The position numbers were made by a program, and so were the translations under genes. From Basidiobolus meristosporus CBS 931.73 (taxonomy: Eukaryota > Basidiobolomycota > Basidiobolomycetes > Basidiobolales > Basidiobolaceae): a stretch of DNA of 60,924 nucleotides. Shown here in pieces: positions 12,030 through 24,724 of the stretch. Every line of letters begins with the position of its first letter. The stretch's first letter is position 1. Where the stretch lies: NCBI GenBank assembly GCA_002104905.1, contig MCFE01000536.1, positions 1 through 60,924 on the forward strand. The letters run 5' to 3'. A model generated the notes under the pieces. That model saw nothing but the letters and a program-made list of their open reading frames with translations, made no database searches and was not told the origin of the DNA.

Positions 12030-13485
12030 CTGGTATACTGAGCATCATGACGTAACCAGAAAGATACTGAACACCCCCTAACCACAGCCGTTTCATCCGG
12101 TGCAAGAGGAGCTACAGTTACCCTGCTTGCTCGTAGCATTGGATTATGGCCACCTATCAGTGTGCTCAGATGAGTCGATCGTTTCAGCCAGGTTGATCAG
12201 ATTCAGCCGATTTGATCGAAGATAGGCAAGTAATCCAAGGATGACATGGTGATGTCGTCCACTTTGCTGGCTGTATTGCCAAGCTAAGCATCCACGTTTC
12301 GTGACAATGCATATCTTTGTACGATCGCAAACCTCTGGGCAGTCTCCGACACTATATAATCATCGAATGCGGATCTGAAACTCCGTGGAGCGAGGGAACG
12401 TAGTTGGCACGTGACTCCATCCTTGACGGTGCTCTCAACTATGTACAATTGGCAAATGGTGATCTTAACTCCATAAAGGAGACCCACGGCCTCAATCATA
12501 CGGACACTCTTCAGCTTGCATACTCGCTTAGCACTCGTGGGTGAGCATTGATTTTCAGTGTAGCACAAGCATTATGTCCATCACACCTTACATAACGCTG
12601 CTTTATGCTTGAATGCCATGATATCAGGAGCCTCCCCCAGAAAAGCAACAGTCTAGGCCCACGGAGAAAGAACGCAGCCAATACCAGGGCTCTACAGGGC
12701 AGGCGTGCATGTGGAATCACCAAACAAGGCCTGGAAAGCCAAGGCTAAGACCAGGTATGGAAATAATCGACAGCACGGATGAAGGACGTTGAATGTCATC
12801 ATTTCAATTTCACTAATTAACAAACTGAGAGCCATCGCCTCATGTGAGTGACCGCCTCTTCAAACAGTATCAATGCCGCCTCAGTCAACTGCTTCGGCAC
12901 AAGGGCCTGGAAGAATCGTTAATATCCAGGAGTCTCAGTGACAGCGTAGGTTTGCCGAATTAGGAATTAATTGGACTACGCTGGTTTCATCTATTCCCAC
13001 TTTGTGATAAACGCACACTGCGGGGACTGTGCAAATTTCATTCATATTCATAATCATGTACAATATCAGATGCCCGATGTATCCCATATGACCTCCTTCA
13101 GAGAATCTCACCAAGCCTATCTTGCCCGTTGATTGGCCAGTGGGCAGTGCGATCTAATGAAAATATCCTCCTATGTGGATGACTGATGGACCGTCCAGAC
13201 AGGCCGAAAACAGTCAGCAGCGCCTCAAAACCCTTTGCTATAGGAGCAACGATCAGACATTGCCCTGGCACATAAATAAAGGCTTGGTTTTCATTTGATT
13301 GGATTTCCTCCATCTTTTTCGCTTCGAGAACCTGCCTTTTTTAAGCATATTTCCCTACTTTACGTTTGAGAGTCTGGCCGTTTAGAACCATTTTTATCTC
13401 ATTAAATGGGCTTATAAACTACACCTACTGTTTGATTTTGCCCAACGCTTACCTTCTTTGTATTAGTTAGTTTTGAGTACAAGCG
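12030..13485. other. Intergenic / nitrate reductase upstream region
   Basis: No supported gene; overlapping short frames lack coding character. On the side facing nitrate reductase there is a TGATAA near 13001 and an AGATAA (minus strand) near 13396. These are matches to the HGATAR core bound by fungal nitrogen-regulatory GATA factors of the AreA/Nit2 type; such matches are short and may be chance. Confidence 0.4.
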
Positions 13486-15979
13486 ATGGGCTTGACTTCC
13501 TCAAAGGCTGTACCTCAGTTTGAAGCAGATAAGGAATTAGTTTATGACGAGCGTGATAAAGATACTCCTGATAATTGGATCCCTCGACATCCATCATTAA
13601 TAAGAACCACCGGAAACTATCCATTCAACGCGGAGCCCCCTCTGAAACGGCTTCAACAAGATGGTTACATAACCTCAACCGCGCTACATTACGTTAGAAA
13701 TCATGGTTATGTGCCTCGACTGGACTGGGATACACATACATTAGAAGTTTTTGGGTATGATTCAAATTCGTTATTACCACACTTTTTGCGCATTTTTTAG
13801 GAGTGCATTACGTGCTCGTAATATACTAAACTTCCCCATTTCGCTTAGGCTGGTTGGTTTATCCAAAACATTCACCATGGAGGAAATAGCCTCCTTTCGA
13901 AAAATAGAAATTCCAGTCACGCTATCCTGTTCAAGCAATCGCCTCAAGCAACTGATATCACAGAATTCACAAAACACCATTTGGAAAAAGGTCGCGTCTA
14001 GCACGGCAATGTGGGGAGGCGTCTATTTAAAAGATATACTAAAGAGCTGCGAAATCGATATACCAACAGAAAACGAATCTTGGTTTGTGCATTTTGAGGG
14101 CTGCGACCAACTCCCTAACGGCCTGTACGGTACCTCCATCGCCCTCTCCCATTGCTTGGATCCCGACCAGGAAATACTCTTGGCTTATGAAATAAACGGC
14201 GAACGACTAACGCCAGATCATGGATTCCCACTACGCGTCATCGCACCGGGATATATCGGTGGACGTATGGTGAAATGGCTGAAGCGTATATTTATTTCCA
14301 ACAAAGAGAGTGACAACTGGTATCACAAGCACGAGAATAGAATTGCCTTAAGCATCCCGGAGGAAATCGCTCAGGAGGACTTTCCCATCAATCAGCTCTC
14401 AACCATAGCCATGCTGTGCACTCCTTCTCACAAAGAGGTAATTCATATGACTCGAGGAGCATGTACTCTCCGAGGCTATGCATATGCTGGGGACGGGAGG
14501 AAAGTCACGGCCGTTGAGATATCCTTCGATCAAGGGCAAAGCTGGCATTCGTGCAATATCTATCCTCAGCAATGCTCCCCAAATACCAACAAGTATTGGG
14601 CATGGGCATTCTGGTCATTTACGGTTCTAACATCCGACCTCGCGCACGCGGAAGACATCCATATTCGAGTCTATCCCTTTGAATCATCTTTGCAGTTTTC
14701 CCGAAACGACTATCAGATAGCCAACATTGCTGTTGAGATAGATCGTCACCAAGATCAACTGATCCGATTTCTCCACCCGATTTCCCAAGTCGATAATTCT
14801 GGATGGCTAGAGCAAGCAACTAATCTAAAAAAGAAGCGCAATATGGACCCGCCTGATGACCATGAAGGCAGCCCTAGACTCAAGAAAAGGTGCATCATCC
14901 CTAGGCCGAAGGTATTCACAGCAGAGGATGTCGCGCGCCATTTCAAACCAGACGACGCTTGGGTATCCATCTATGGACGCGTATATGACTGTACGGATTT
15001 TATGAAAATCCATCCTGGTGGCATGGAAACCATAGCCGCCAACGCCGGGACGGATTGTTCCCGAGAATTCGGAGACATTCACTCGCCAGGCGCTATCGAG
15101 ATGTTGGAGCCTTACTGCGTTGGTCGTCTTGCCGACGCCATTCCTCATGAGCCAATCTTGGAGCCGTTTAACCCAAACGAGTTGGTTGCTCTCTCTCCAC
15201 TAAAGTACAACACCTTCCCTCTTATCGAAAAAATCACGCTGAACAAGGATACTCGTCTCTTCCGCCTTGGACTTCCTTCACCCAAGCATCGGATGGGCCT
15301 TCCTCTTGGGAAGCATATCCTACTCCGCGCCAAGATCAATGGAAGGACCACCGTGCGTGCATATACGCCCGTTTCTACCGAAGCCGATCTAGGACATCTC
15401 GATCTGGCAGTCAAAATATACTACAAAGGAATGCATCCAAAATATCCGAACGGTGGTAAGTTCTCGCAATATCTAGACTCGCTCGAAATAGGAGACACAG
15501 TAGAGGTGAAAGGCCCGATGGGGGAGTTCAATTATGATGGTCATGGTCACTATCGAGTCGAACGCAAACACCTCAAGGGGCAGGCACAAAACTTTGCTAT
15601 GATTGCTGGCGGAACTGGCCTTACCCCCATGCTGCAGCTGATTCGCGCCATCCTGAAGGACCCTTCTGATAACACCAAACTCTCTCTATTGTTCGCGAAC
15701 AAGAGCGAGGAAGATATCCTGCTTAGAGAAGAGCTGGAGCGATTGACTCGCAAATACCCCGAGCAATTAAAAGTGTGGTATACAATAGATGAAACCTACC
15801 TTTCTGAATGGCCCTACAGTACAGGCTTCATAACATACGAGATGATCCGCAATCACCTGCCGAAACCCGAAGAAAGTACTGTAGTACTAATGAGTGGACC
15901 GCCGCCCATGCTGAAGTTTACCTGCATCCCCAATCTAGAGAAACTCGGATATGATCTCGAAAAGTGTTTTACTTTCTAA
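13486..15979 (+). CDS. Assimilatory nitrate reductase, Moco/cyt b5/FAD-NAD(P)H type
   Basis: Two exons, 13486-13754 and 13849-15979 (94-nt intron with a TACTAAAC branch site), give 799 residues. The enzyme reduces nitrate to nitrite in the cytosol. The N-terminal half is the sulfite-oxidase-fold molybdopterin domain: HYVRNHG, the Mo-ligand cysteine near 116 in a CSSNR context, TPDHGFP, GGRMVKWLKR and the dimerisation part with a WAWAFW motif. A cytochrome b5 domain follows at about 445-520, with heme histidines in HPGG (about 478) and DIHSPGA. The FAD domain has RAYTP near 593, and the NAD(P)H domain has GGTGLTPM near 677. It is shorter than most fungal enzymes (about 860-900). Oddities: the usual C-A-G-N-R-R is C-S-S-N-R-L, the Cys of the terminal CGPP motif is Ser (SGPPPM, about 771), and the MGMMNN segment is not recognisable. 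No nitrite reductase or nitrate transporter is adjacent. Confidence 0.92.
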
Positions 15980-16603
15980 TTTATTGTGTTGTATTGCTAC
16001 AGATGACTTTGATTGTTTGATAGATACTCCCATATTTGTTGATCTTCTTGTACATAGTATGAAACCCCTACATGCACCTCGCCCTTTCTTGTCACATATA
16101 CAAATGAATGCTTTTGCTATTTCCATTATGCTCACTATTCAATATACGTGAAGGTGCCGCGCATTATTGCCTTATGATTCGAAAAACAGAGATATAAAAG
16201 TGTCCTTTGAATCAAGGAGCCTCCCCCTCAATAATGCTCGACAGAACGCACCCATTCACCAATGCTCCGAAGGCAATGGCATGCATGGGGCGGCTGTTTG
16301 AACTAAACACGCCGAATATATGTGGCGAATGGGATTTCTTTCCTCGTGAGCGCTTCAGTTAGATGGTATTGCTGACGCGTCTCCAACAAGATGTACAGCC
16401 CCCTCCCCACCAGACAACACACTCATCCAAATTGCTGACATATCAGGAGATCTATTGACTTTAACCAAATCTAAATTACAGACGATACGAAAGATGACAG
16501 GAACGGAGAAGGGAAGTAAGCTACGGAGTGTAGGATATAAAGTGATGATATATTACAACTCAGCAGTGGAAGCGAAATCCATGCTGAGAATGTATTACCC
16601 GGT
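15980..16603. other. Convergent intergenic spacer
   Basis: Between the stops of nitrate reductase and the cyclin gene. AT-rich 3' sequence; no gene seen. Confidence 0.5.
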
Positions 16604-17708
16604 CTACTTTTGGCAAAGACTAGGCAATTGTGAGTACTGGTCGAGAAGCTGAGTGGATGCATCTATTTTCGAGCAATTAGCCAAAAATCATTTGCTGGGC
16701 ATATCAGATTTGAATTCACGCACCTTCAATGTCACTGAAATCCGCATCTACCAATTTCCACCAGCTGCGTCCAGAGAGGGATGGCATGCTTTCTTCCAAA
16801 AATTTGGAGGCTATGTAGAGTGCAGACGCGGCAATGATATGAGGTGGGTAGATGATACACAGTACGGTGCGCAGACTAATTCACGTAAATATCTCAGGGG
16901 AATGTCTCAGTAAAATCGCAAAATAGGTCTGCTTACCTGTCATTGATGAAAGCCCACGCGGTCTGTGCAAGCTTTTTCGAGCCTATAAATACATATCTTA
17001 GTGCTGATGGACAAACACTGTGGGGACACCGTTGCTTACCCTGAAGCTCTTTGACTAAACTAAGTAGTATTCTATATGGGTGCTCGATAGCCAACTCGAA
17101 GCAGAGAGCCTCTAACAGAACCTCTTCGTTATATAAAATGGTATCTCTCCACCTCCAAAATTCCTAAGAGGGCTTAGAATATGCTCGTTCAATCCCTGTA
17201 TTAGAAGTATATAAACTACCTTCGAGTCTTCCTCTAGAATCAGCTTATCGTTTTTCTGAGCCTTCTGGGCACATACAATAATGATGTCGCGTAATTTCCG
17301 CCCCGTTTCCTCAATTTTGGCGGCAAGTAAAATGCAAGTGGCACCGATGTCCTGGAGAAAACAATCAATTTAAAGCCTACTTGAGGACCGATAGGGTCGA
17401 AGTCTTACATAATAATGGAATTCCTTCAAAGAGTGTCGAACATAAAATCGATGGAAGTAAACAGTGGCAGTTGCAAGGGTGGACTGCGGCCTTCGCAGGG
17501 TAAGAATAGTGAGTATTTCGTTATGGCAACAAATATACACAAGCTTGACCTACAATTTTAGAGTCATTCCAACATTCAAAATAAAATTACATCCTTTGGC
17601 ACGATCGATAATCTCTTTTTCATAGGAGATGCCATCAAAAGAGGACGGTGTTTTATAAAGCTCCTCTTTCTTGAAGTACCATTGCAAAGAACGGGATGAC
17701 ATGGTCAT
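16604..17708 (-). CDS. ctk2: Cyclin of RNA polymerase II CTD kinase (Ctk2/cyclin K-like)
   Basis: Seven exons: 17708-17554, 17490-17409, 17351-17220, 17163-17040, 16982-16937, 16875-16724 and 16662-16604, with perfect phase, total 750 nt (249 residues). The start follows an in-frame TAA. It reads as a two-box transcriptional cyclin of the K/T/L/Ctk2 group. Box 1 has WYFKKEEL near the start, LPQSTLATA, YFHRFY and AAKIEET. Box 2 has EEVLLEALCFEL, EHPY, KLAQTAWAFINDSLRT and PPHIIAASALYIASKF. The protein ends soon after box 2, as in compact fungal Ctk2. With a Ctk1/Cdk12-type kinase it phosphorylates the RNA polymerase II C-terminal repeat (family knowledge). Cyclin K, T and L are hard to separate by eye, so the symbol is provisional. 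Confidence 0.85.
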
Positions 17709-18280
17709 TTAGAGGTCTGAACAGTGTCGCTGCTTCACCTAAACAAGGACTGCATTTTGGATATTGTACGTGGTAAAGTGGGACCACTTTTTTTTCTTCC
17801 ATAGGAGGAAAAAAAATCTCGGTTACTACTAAATTGTTTACTAATCAGAAAGTTACAGGAACAACTGCATAAGCTCATCAAAATTCGAGAAATCGGCATA
17901 TGTTGGTTGGAATTCACGATGCAGAGATAACATCAGAGTACAACATTTCCAGAAATACTGAGGTAATACATTTACTTGGTGGCCATGGTATTGAGGACCA
18001 CAACAGTATACAGATCCATTGTTGCTAATCTACCTGATCGATGCCCAAACCCTGATTGAACTGGATGATAGAAATATACCCAGATATATCACCCACGACG
18101 CAAAATACATGCATGATTTGTCGTTCTCTCGATTCAACTGCCTGTAACGAAGACTGACCAATGCTAGGAAACAAGGTTTACCATGTATGGGGAGACCCTG
18201 GGAGAGTGTACATTATAATCCGACAATTTTTATTAATTAGTGGGATCTGATCTAGTGTTCTAACAACAATAGGTATGGAT
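17709..18280. other. Intergenic, no gene recognised
   Basis: Promoter side of the cyclin gene and 3' side of yop1, both on the minus strand. A 60-codon minus frame at 17735-17917 lacks support. Confidence 0.5.
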
Positions 18281-18863
18281 TTATTGAGTCTTGTTCATCT
18301 CATCGATGACAGCGTTGGCCTTGGTAGTAACTTTACCGAACATGGCATCAAGGCACCCCTCGTGCTTCAAGAAAGCTGGGCGAAGGAAGTTCTTATAAAC
18401 GTATTGGGCACCCATGAATTGGGGAAGAAGCAACCAAAGCAAGGCAGCCAGCTTGAAGAGGTAATAGAATGGGAACCAGTACAACAGGGCGTCAGCAAAG
18501 TATTCGGCAATGTTGACGAAACCGTACACAGTCCAGTAGGTAAGCCATTGGGTGTCGTCCTCCTTGTCGCGGGATTCAATGGCCTTGAAAGAGGCGTAAG
18601 CTAGAAAAACGAAAACTCATAAGGTTAGAATGAGAGGGAGAGTTGGTATATGCCAACAGAAACTTACCGGGATAAACCCAACCAACGACATTAGTAAGAA
18701 GGGAGGCGGCGATGTTGAGGAAAACGAATAGGACAAAGACAAAGCCGATACCGGCGACAGCGTAGGTCTTATGGATTCCAGTCTTTTGCTCTACCTTTTG
18801 GAAGATAGGATACTTGGAAAGCTCTTGATCAAGCAAGTTCTGGTAGTGTTGGACCTTATCCAT
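18281..18863 (-). CDS. yop1: ER-tubule-shaping protein Yop1/REEP5/DP1
   Basis: Two exons, 18863-18668 and 18600-18281 (67-nt intron), encode 171 residues, close to the usual 175-190. The TB2/DP1/HVA22 domain is evident: an N-terminal amphipathic lead with YPIFQKVEQKTG, a first hydrophobic hairpin (VAGIGFVFVLFVFLNIAA), the signature AYASFKAIES, TQWLTYWTVYG, then the second hairpin and WLLLPQFMGA with a C-terminal YLxFLRP-type stretch. The family bends ER membranes into tubules with reticulons. The start is the ATG at 18863, from which the normal family N-terminus reads; the frame stays open upstream but has no family similarity. Confidence 0.93.
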
Positions 18864-20669
18864 TTGAATGGAGTGTAGTGTGAAGAAACAAGTGTAGGAT
18901 AATGGTCCAAGCAGAAAATTTTGAAATTTATACCAGTTTTTCCGAGGGCAATTACCATGGCTTATGACAAGATCTACAAGAAACGTTAACCCCGTCAGTT
19001 CCAATTATACGGAGTCAATTAGATTTGCTATCTCAAGAAATTGTAGCACCGCCTGCTTCCAATTCTGGATAAATCATAGCTGGACCTGATTGTTTTGATT
19101 CTAGCTACGTTTGTTTGTTCAGATAAGCCTTGATGTGCGAAGATGCAACCACAAGAGTTGCATTGTCTCGTAGGAGATCAGGTTCCTGGAAATGATACAT
19201 CGGTGCGCACAGAGAGAAGGAGTAATGCGTTCTTCAATACTGACATCGTTGGTCGGGTTGCGGTGGACTTTGAATATCATGTAGTTTTGTAATACTAAAA
19301 GCCGATCAAACAGGTTGCTAGCGAATTTTCTGATCACCAATTTTCACGTGAAAGTGGTCAATGGAAGGGTATCCACAAAGGCTATAGGTCCAATGTGACC
19401 AATATGGTAACGGTGGGAGATACCATCATCTTGATATATATACATGAGGGAGATAACCGTTGTAGTCGTAAACAGATTGCCTGGTAGATTCACCATGGAA
19501 CCGCCTGGCAGTACTACACTAATATGGTTATATTTCAGATGGGTTTACCTATACCCTGCTATTAATAATAATAATCCTTGGGAACCTGTCCGATTGGACC
19601 GCAGTCTCATAAGCCGGGTAACGCGAAATCTATGCAAAATAGCCATTCATGTTAAGGAGGGTTAGGTTTCCATTAATGACCAGTCTGGGTAGGCGCTGCC
19701 AATGCTTCAGCGAAACTTATCAGAGCCTCCAGAATCCATGCTCCCATACTGACCTTAGAAGCTGTGAAGAATATTGCTCAAGATGTGCATACAACATAAA
19801 AAATAGATTCAATTGGCTGGATGATTGAGGAGACCCGTAATATGTGGGTGTCACAAAATTGCAGTAACATACAGGGCCGTCACCAGTGAAATCAGCCCGG
19901 TGGGTTTTGTGCACACACTTATACCGGTCTAAGGAAATGCATATCAGGTGTTTGTCACGTCTGATTCGATACCTTCATGGGATCTTGCGATTTTCATATC
20001 CAACAGACCTTGACTATGAGAACTCCTCGTTTCTCACGGAGGTATGTAAATGTCGCACTGGATTTCATAAATCGGGCTTGATTTGCAGATTGGATTCAAC
20101 CTGCACGATCTCGTCCATCCTGATTAATCTTATTCCAAATTGATTAACCTAGTTACATTAGGGATTACTTCACCACTTTACAAATTAGATTTGATATTCG
20201 AAGCTGGTCATCTAGTTCAGATCAAATATTACACCAACGGAATGGCCACTTGAAAGATGGTCTCATTGATCATTGCTTTAGCACTGCAGAAATATATGAC
20301 GAGCGGACGTTTTTCTGAATTGATTCACCTAAACGATCTTTTCCAATATAGTTAGCAATTACAAGGAGTCACTAATTCAAGTCTCATATACTGCACTGAT
20401 ACAGATATACGTATGATTGCGGCAATGCTAGTGGCAAATATAGTAAGACAGAGGGGCGGTAGGTATTGTTGAATGCTCTGATCGACAAATTTAGAAATTC
20501 CAAGACTTCGACAGTGTTCTAAAGTAAATAATTAGATCGGTAATTTGATGAGCTTTGATTGGAGTAACTCATTCCTACATTTCCCTGATCTAGGAGATTT
20601 CATAAAGGAAATTCTTGTTACTTGGCTCACTTGTCTAATTTCACTGCTTTTCATGAATTTGACTGTGAC
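18864..20669. other. Long intergenic region, no gene recognised
   Basis: 1.8 kb between divergent yop1 and dot1. Only short frames without domains or coherent splice sites. It must hold both promoters. A 5' non-coding or first coding exon of dot1 could lie here. Confidence 0.5.
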
Positions 20670-23600
20670 ATGAACGCCGTGAAAGAAGCTTACATGAAGC
20701 CGAACGAATTTAATAAAACAAGGAGCTCTTCATATCATTCAAGCGCTCCTAAGAATGTTGACTCGGCGTACAATAAGTTCATGAGTTCTCTTGGGTTAAA
20801 CCCGCCAAACAAACTCTCTTCAAAGAGCTCGATTGCCAAAACAAAAGATACTTACGATGGCCAAAATATGGAAGCGCTATCTACAACCTCTTCTGATAGA
20901 AGATCCAAGTTGAATGTAGAAAGAGCCAATCTGTGCTTTCAATCTCGGCGAAGTAGTCCCCCTAGACACCTTACGCAAAAGAACTATTCCACCGAATTAT
21001 CATCCCCACGTAATGGTTCGAAGAATACATTTCAAGCAAAAGGTAAGTTTGGTTTCTCTATATTTGAATATTTGATATGTTGATACATTAATGCGGATCC
21101 CTCACTTCAGTTGAAGAGCCTCTCAAGCTCAAAAGTAAGCGTGTCGAAAGTGCATCTCTTGCAACTGAGGGAAAAGCTCGCGACAAACGCTTGCGTCACG
21201 AACACAGACCCCATCAGGGTGTACCCGATCGGGAAACACAAACAAATAACGCGCTTTCAAAAAATAGCGGTGGTATAGGAGAACCTGTTTTTAGTACCAA
21301 TATCACTAAATCATCCGCAAGCTCCAGGAAAAACAATCAATTATCAACCACACGATTCGAAAAACACGAACACACAGCCACTTCTAAACAGAACCTTGAT
21401 ACACCTAAGCAAAGAGTTGTGACTGAAATCAAAACCTTTACACAGGTAGTTTCCCCAGCTAGCGTGTCACGTGAGGACCCTTTGGCCGCCTACTTTAATC
21501 GTAAAGATCAATACAAAGTCGTGGTGAAAAAGAAATTGGTTGAAGTTCCACCATCTTCGAATGACGAACCCAAGGAGAAGGCGTCACAGGATCGATCGAA
21601 AGGGCATGAGTTAGGTTTTGCTCAAAGAACTCCTTCGAAATCCATCAATGCGCAGTACTCATTTTCGGCCAAGGATGATCATATTTCTAGATCTCCAACC
21701 AAATCCAAACGTAATTATGAGGAATATACCCATACAAAAGATAAAATACGGAAAGTCAGTCGTGAGCAGAGCGCTGGGAAAACTACAGAAAAAGTCAGCG
21801 AGGTTGTATCTGTCACTAACACGTCGGGTTCCACACCGAAAAGCAGGTCCCGTAGTAGCCAGGTAAATGACCCATCTGATGATGACGCCGAATACAACTC
21901 CAGCAGTATTTCGAAAATCCCATCAGATGACAACAAAGCGACACTTGTTGAAGAACGCTCGAAATCACGTCGCGATGTCCTGTCAAAACATACTTTAGAT
22001 GATGAGAGGTTAGGGTCTCCAATACCGGTTAGTGGGACGAAATCAGTCCCAGCTTCTTCGATACCTGCTAGCGCGCATGATGAAACTAAACCTGTCACTT
22101 TGGAGCAAAAGCGCGAAATTACTCTAATTGGAGAACGTAGTAATCTGTCAAAGAAGTCATCTCAGGGTGTAAAGCAGAGTCGGCCAACCAGGGAGATGTC
22201 TTCCTCGACTGATTCTTCTACACCAACTTTATCAAATCAGGATGGCCAACCCGCATCAGACGATTCCTTGAGAAAAGAGAATTCAACCTCCCATAATTCA
22301 CAAGAATCGGCCAGTCGGAGTAACCTTGATACAAATATTCAAAGGGATCTCGAGGACTGCGACAAGACCAATGTTCAATCCTCAGAAAAACATGAAGATA
22401 GCCTTGAGGCTTTGGACATCATAAAAGATGCTGGTCCACGAGACTCCAACGACTTGCCTATCACCAATGGTATACGGCACCAGTCTCCTTCATTAAACTC
22501 CGTTGATAGCTCTACCCTGGAAGCTTCAAGCGAGTCAGCTAGTCTTCAAAGGGCCGAGCACTCGAAATTGCCATCAGAAAGAACAAACTCGGCAGTCCAG
22601 GTTTCATCCAATTCCGAACCCCAGAGTGAAAGAACTACGGCCTCGTGTAAGCACACTGCTTCAATGCCACCTAAACATCATGGTGTTGAAGCGCAAACAC
22701 AGCCAGACAAGGGCCTTAATAAGCAAAATGATGCAAATCACCAAGTGTCAAGCGATGAAGCTAAAAAATCAATACCAGTGTTGCGTGGAGCTGAAAAAGC
22801 AGTGCGAGATGCCATCGAAACATACAAAAAATGTATGGGGTTGCTTGTTGGTAGTTATCTCCGTTGTTTCTAATACGAGCCTTTGTTTTTTAGACTTCAA
22901 GGATAGTAGCTTTGAAAACTTATCGAAAATGAAGAATGCAGTTCCCAGAATCATATTGGAACTTCCAGCTGAGGGAGTCAGGGAGGTGTAAGTAGTTGCA
23001 TGGTTGCTATTGTATCTCCTGTGCTTATTGACTTATTTTGGTAATGGCACATAGTTATCCATTGATGATACCTATCAAGCCTGGAACTCGCGATGAGGAG
23101 GACAAAGAGGAATATAACCCTATTACTGATCTTATATCGACTGTTGAGGTGATCGTAGACCATATGCTTTCGGAAAACTTGGCTTCCCATTTTGGTGATG
23201 AAAAAGAAGGTGTAATACGTAACTTGAAGAAGGCAAGAAATAGAAAGGAGGGGTTAGAGTTCGTGTCAGCTGTCCGGGATTTCAATGTGTTGATGCGAAA
23301 GTTCAAAGAGTCAGGCCAGATGCAGGCATGTGCAAAGCGAATCAAGGTCCCCTCAATCGAGCTTAGTAGCCATATCCTGTACCAAGTATACAGTCGAACT
23401 GTGGCCCCCCAGGCTGATAGCCTTAAAGAATACGAAGGTCAGTTAGATTGGAGCAGTTATTTTTGTGGCGTATTATTCATATCCCGCAGCTTTTTCGAAC
23501 CAGGTATATGGTGAGATCAACCCAATTCTGATATCGGAGTTTATTGAAAGAACCGGAATCCAGTCCAATCACGTTTTCCTTGACATGGGTTGTGGTATTG

Positions 23601-24221
23601 GCAATGTGGTATTACAAGTTGCTGCTCAGACGGGATGTGAATCTCATGGAATTGAAATCATGGACATCCCTGCTCGTCTAGCCAAGCTTCAGCTAAGAGA
23701 ATTCAAGGCTAGGATGAGGTAAGTTTGTGTGTGTATTCTGGCAGTAAATTTTGTCAACATATTCAAACATTGTCATCTCCAGATATTATCATATTTCCCA
23801 TGGGCATGTCAATATCCTACATGGCGATTTTCTAGAATCACCCGAGATTGTTGATATATTGCGGCGGGTCGACGTTGTATTAGTTAACAACTATGCGTTC
23901 GACAGTGATCTTAACCAGCGCCTACTTCAGCTCTTCTTGGACCTAAAAGAAGGAACCAAAATCATAACCCTCAAAAGCTATGTTCCGCTTGATCACAAGA
24001 TTACACTTCGAAATGCGGCTAGTGTTGAAAGTATTCTAACGGTGCAGCGATATCCCTATTGGAGTGAGTCTGTTAGTTGGACAAATAACGGTGGAGAGTA
24101 TTTTATTCATACTGTTGATCGGAAACCACTTCACGAGTTCTGGAAACAAGTTGAAGAAAATGGAGGAATTGATGCTGCTGCTGAGGGCCCGGTTCGACGG
24201 ACTACTCGTTCCAGGAAGTAG
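20670..24221 (+). CDS. dot1: Histone H3-Lys79 methyltransferase Dot1
   Basis: Six exons: 20670-21042, 21111-22850, 22894-22987, 23055-23437, 23490-23718 and 23783-24221, in phase, 3258 nt (1085 residues). Residues 1 to about 700 are a long Ser/Thr/Lys-rich disordered region with no domain, of the kind that binds DNA and nucleosomes in this family. The Dot1 fold is C-terminal: YPLMIP and EYNPITDL, then VYGEINPILI, the AdoMet loop DMGCGIGN (about 895-902), a NNYAF motif near 975 and SWTNNGGEYFIHTVDR close to the end. This matches the class I non-SET Dot1/KMT4 family, a nuclear enzyme that methylates H3K79. The true N-terminus may extend upstream, since the frame is open to 20622 without an ATG. 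It converges with the TrpRS gene. Confidence 0.93.
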
Positions 24222-24724
24222 CATCATTTCATTCATCTCACATTCGCCATCATTGTCTAGTACGCTCAGAAATTACGCAAATCCCAATATTCCCAAGCAT
24301 TATTCTTCATGTACCTTTTATTCCATTTTCATCCTGACATACTTGCCAATTAGATTTTGATTTCATTGTATCCATATTTCCTCTAAACAGATTTGTTTAT
24401 TTACAACAGGTTAGACAAACTGAGCTACCCCAAATCCCACCAGACCAACTGCTTAATAAAGATCACACACGCAAACAGACTTTTAGAAGTCACTTAAAGA
24501 GGCTTTTGCATTAGCGTGGCGCAAGTTCCTCTCTTTGTTGTTTACAGGCCTTACATTAACAACATCAGGGCTATCTGTGGTACGCTTCATAGAAAGCTTC
24601 GCCCACGCTCCCATAGCATTCAGAATAATTGTACATGATAATGACGATGATGAAAGAATATTTAATGCAAATGTCATGAATGACCAGTGGTTGCGAACAA
24701 AGCACCACCAAGCAAGTGGATCTA
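24222..24724. other. Convergent intergenic spacer
   Basis: 503 bp between the stops of dot1 and the TrpRS gene; no gene seen. Overlapping plus-strand frames are shadows of the TrpRS 3' end. Confidence 0.5.

Noticed and set aside
22503-22991. 162-codon plus-strand frame
   Set aside because: Overlaps the dot1 coding exon in another frame. Part of it is the true third exon of dot1; the rest has no coding features.
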